From: an uncultured Duncaniella sp.
GTDB lineage: Bacteria; Bacteroidota; Bacteroidia; Bacteroidales; Muribaculaceae
Reading direction: 5' to 3'
Assembly: GCA_910586305.1 (NCBI GenBank)
Contig: CAJUGS010000001.1
Span: forward strand, 1 to 64,000
DNA: 64,000 nt
Position numbers and translations under genes: made by a program. Below are positions 62,528 through 64,000 of the stretch, piece by piece. The notes beneath the pieces are model-generated. The model searched no databases, had not been told where the DNA came from, and was given only the letters and a program-made list of their open reading frames with translations. Numbering within the stretch: position 1 is the first letter of the stretch; every line of letters starts with the position of its first letter.

Positions 62528-63091
62528 ATGACACCAATCACTGCACTACAATCTATGCCGGAAAATATATCACGCCTCAAGAACCGTTTTCTCAACGGTG
62601 GCGACATTGTGACTACCTTCCTCCGTTCATCCATCTCGTCGCAGATAGCCTCGTGGATCGATATGGGTGTTGGATTCGTATTCTTCGCCTTCATTCATCT
62701 CGCTCCGTGGCTTTCCACAGCTATCGGCGCGGTGTGTGGAGGTATCGTCAACTGCTGTATCAACTATCGCTTCACATTTCATGCATCGGATGTCCCGGTG
62801 AAGGCCGTGGCCGTAAAGTACTCCATGATATGGGTGGGCAGCCTGCTTCTCAATGTATATGGCACACAGATAGCCTATGAATTGCTCAATCAGTTCCACT
62901 TCCTTGTAGAGGAACTCGGTTTCAAGCCCAACGGATTCTATGCCGCAGCCCGTCTAAGCGTGTCGTTGATAGTGTCGCTGTTCTGGAACTTCCTGATGCA
63001 GAAAAACTTCGTGTACCGCAAGAGCAGGTTCGATGCTACGGCCATCCGTCTTGTCGATGCTCTCACTCCTCGTAAAAACAAAACAAAGTAA
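62528..63091 (+). CDS. GtrA-like membrane protein
   Basis: 187 residues. Four hydrophobic segments with the GtrA pattern (SSISSQIASWIDMGVGFVFF, LSTAIGAVCGGIVNCCINYR with RFTFH, then two more). GtrA family proteins are thought to flip polyprenyl-linked or lipid-linked sugars across the membrane or act as accessory subunits. Start at ATG 62528, 11 nt after the ATP-grasp stop; ATG 62555 (MPEN...) is an alternative. Placed directly before the CDP-alcohol phosphatidyltransferase. Confidence 0.85.
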   Translation: MTPITALQSMPENISRLKNRFLNGGDIVTTFLRSSISSQIASWIDMGVGFVFFAFIHLAPWLSTAIGAVCGGIVNCCINYRFTFHASDVPVKAVAVKYSMIWVGSLLLNVYGTQIAYELLNQFHFLVEELGFKPNGFYAAARLSVSLIVSLFWNFLMQKNFVYRKSRFDATAIRLVDALTPRKNKTK

Positions 63092-63805
63092 ATGGCACAA
63101 TCTGAAATAACAATGGAAAACAAGGTCTCCACATTCAAGAAAATGCGCGACGCACTCCAACAGGGAATCTATTGCGTCATCAACCCCTTTGTGAGACTTC
63201 TCATCAGCCTCGGTGTGACACCCAATATGGTCACCACCATAGGCCTGCTCGGCAATATAGCGGCTGCAGCGTTGCTGGTATATGCCGGCTACAAGGGAGC
63301 GGCCTCCGACATGAACTACGATCTCGTGACCTGGGCCGGAGGAATCATCATACTCTTTTCGCTCTTCGATATGCTCGACGGCCAGGTGGCCCGTCTCGGC
63401 AATATGGTGTCGACCTTCGGAGCCATGTATGACTCGGTGCTCGACCGCTACTGCGAGCTTTTCACTCTCGGTGGCATCTCCTACTATCTGCTTCAGAAGG
63501 GCTATGTGACCGGTGCGCTCATCACCTTTGTGGCCCTCGTCGGCAGCATTATGGTGAGCTATGTGAGAGCGCGTGCCGAGGGGCTCGGTCTGGAGTGCAA
63601 GATAGGGTTCATGCAGCGTCCCGAGCGTGTGGTGGTCACTGCCGCCGGCTGTCTGGCAACAGGAATCACCGGCCTGTGTGTGTCGGCGTCGGAGTTTGAC
63701 GCGTCAGTCATCCTCATCGTGGCCATGGGTATCATAGCTGTTTTTGCCAACATCACAGCCTTTGCGCGCGTGGATCATGCCCGTCGCCAGCTTGTGAAGA
63801 AATAA
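63092..63805 (+). CDS. CDP-alcohol phosphatidyltransferase
   Basis: 237 residues, about six membrane segments. The family signature is complete: Asp93, Asp96, Gly97, Ala100-Arg101, Gly110, Asp114, Asp118 ([11 protein letters not shown] ... [11 protein letters not shown]). These enzymes join a CDP-activated alcohol (often CDP-diacylglycerol) to a second alcohol such as glycerol-3-phosphate, serine or inositol-phosphate. Bacteroides species use such an enzyme in phosphatidylinositol-phosphate synthesis; the neighbours here fit that idea but do not prove it. Starts directly after the GtrA stop; ATG 63113 is an alternative. Confidence 0.9.
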   Translation: MAQSEITMENKVSTFKKMRDALQQGIYCVINPFVRLLISLGVTPNMVTTIGLLGNIAAAALLVYAGYKGAASDMNYDLVTWAGGIIILFSLFDMLDGQVARLGNMVSTFGAMYDSVLDRYCELFTLGGISYYLLQKGYVTGALITFVALVGSIMVSYVRARAEGLGLECKIGFMQRPERVVVTAAGCLATGITGLCVSASEFDASVILIVAMGIIAVFANITAFARVDHARRQLVKK

Positions 63806-64000
63806 TGAGTCTTATGGTGCGTACAAATACTACTGCCACCACCCGTGAGAGCGCTGTAATCATAGCCTGTCTGGGACTCTGGCTGCTCGTGACCGGACTT
63901 TTCGTGGGTCTGCGCACGGAGCATATCTATATTCTCGCCCTGTTCACCATCCTGTTGTTTGCATCCCGTGCCACCCGCCGCATGGTGGTGGCTCTGCTTC
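63805..64000 (+). CDS. start of a membrane protein, cut by the window end
   Basis: 65 codons are present, beginning [21 protein letters not shown] long hydrophobic segment (VIIACLGLWLLVTGLFVGL) and a second (IYILALFTILLFA) are visible. The ATG overlaps the previous stop by one base, so it is part of the same operon. The family cannot be named from this piece. A PAP2-type lipid synthase or phosphatase would fit the setting but is not shown. Confidence 0.7.
   Translation, partial: MSLMVRTNTTATTRESAVIIACLGLWLLVTGLFVGLRTEHIYILALFTILLFASRATRRMVVALL

Overview
The window looks like a chromosomal segment of a Bacteroidota bacterium, most likely order Bacteroidales and plausibly Muribaculaceae. The evidence is threefold. 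Many genes are preceded by the Bacteroidota vegetative promoter (TTTG, 19-20 nt, TAnnTTTG). Several families are typical of this phylum: DUF2795, DUF3078, DUF4491, a type II glutaminyl cyclase lipoprotein, a DUF2723/GT117 giant membrane protein, and secreted proteins with a Por-like C-terminal tail. Core genes also read as Bacteroidales orthologues (dnaX, nadA, leuS, mnmG, ybeY, mdh, metH). The family assignment is inference. I saw no rRNA, tRNA or CRISPR array.

Region 1 (about 0.3-11.3 kb) is an accessory block of mostly unrecognised genes, all on the + strand until a YafQ-type toxin-antitoxin pair. It holds two DUF285 (BspA-like leucine-rich) proteins without signal peptides, one of them broken by a one-base shift. 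A promoter/5'-leader of about 175 bp is present twice. An operon-like run from 6132 to 10742 contains a gene split by an in-frame TGA, a YqiA-like alpha/beta hydrolase fused to an unknown domain, a second protein carrying that same domain, a stand-alone SMF/DprA-like protein and a small acidic protein. This block is the best candidate for an undescribed system.

Region 2 (11.6-24.9 kb) is conserved core. It contains DUF2795, the M28 cyclase lipoprotein, a DEAD-box helicase, DUF3078 and a run of small envelope genes. A divergent small ORF behind a hairpin follows, then dnaX, a 590-bp AT-rich intergenic region with DnaA-box-like motifs, nadA, leuS and an orphan holin-like gene.

Region 3 (24.9-29.8 kb) is the minus-strand group ybeY-mnmG-apt-uvrC. 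The divergent radical SAM gene at 30 kb and ybeY both have promoters almost touching their start codons.

Region 4 (30-44.5 kb) has an LD-carboxypeptidase, a secreted protein with internal duplication, pyrH-frr, an OmpR-type regulator lacking its phosphoacceptor aspartate, rnhB, mdh, a thioredoxin lipoprotein, and an overlapping lipoprotein/ABC ATPase/permease set. The cysK, metY and metH genes run from 48 kb back to 42 kb and together serve sulfur amino acid synthesis.

Region 5 (48-64 kb) has an M48 protease, a second secreted protein of the 31.8-kb type, a phosphohexomutase, ferritin and a WecA/MraY-type transferase with a long leader. A + strand run follows: trpS, DUF2723, pdxA, sugar-phosphate-type nucleotidyltransferase, ATP-grasp, GtrA, CDP-alcohol phosphatidyltransferase and the start of a membrane protein. 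The last five suggest synthesis of a phospholipid or sphingolipid headgroup.
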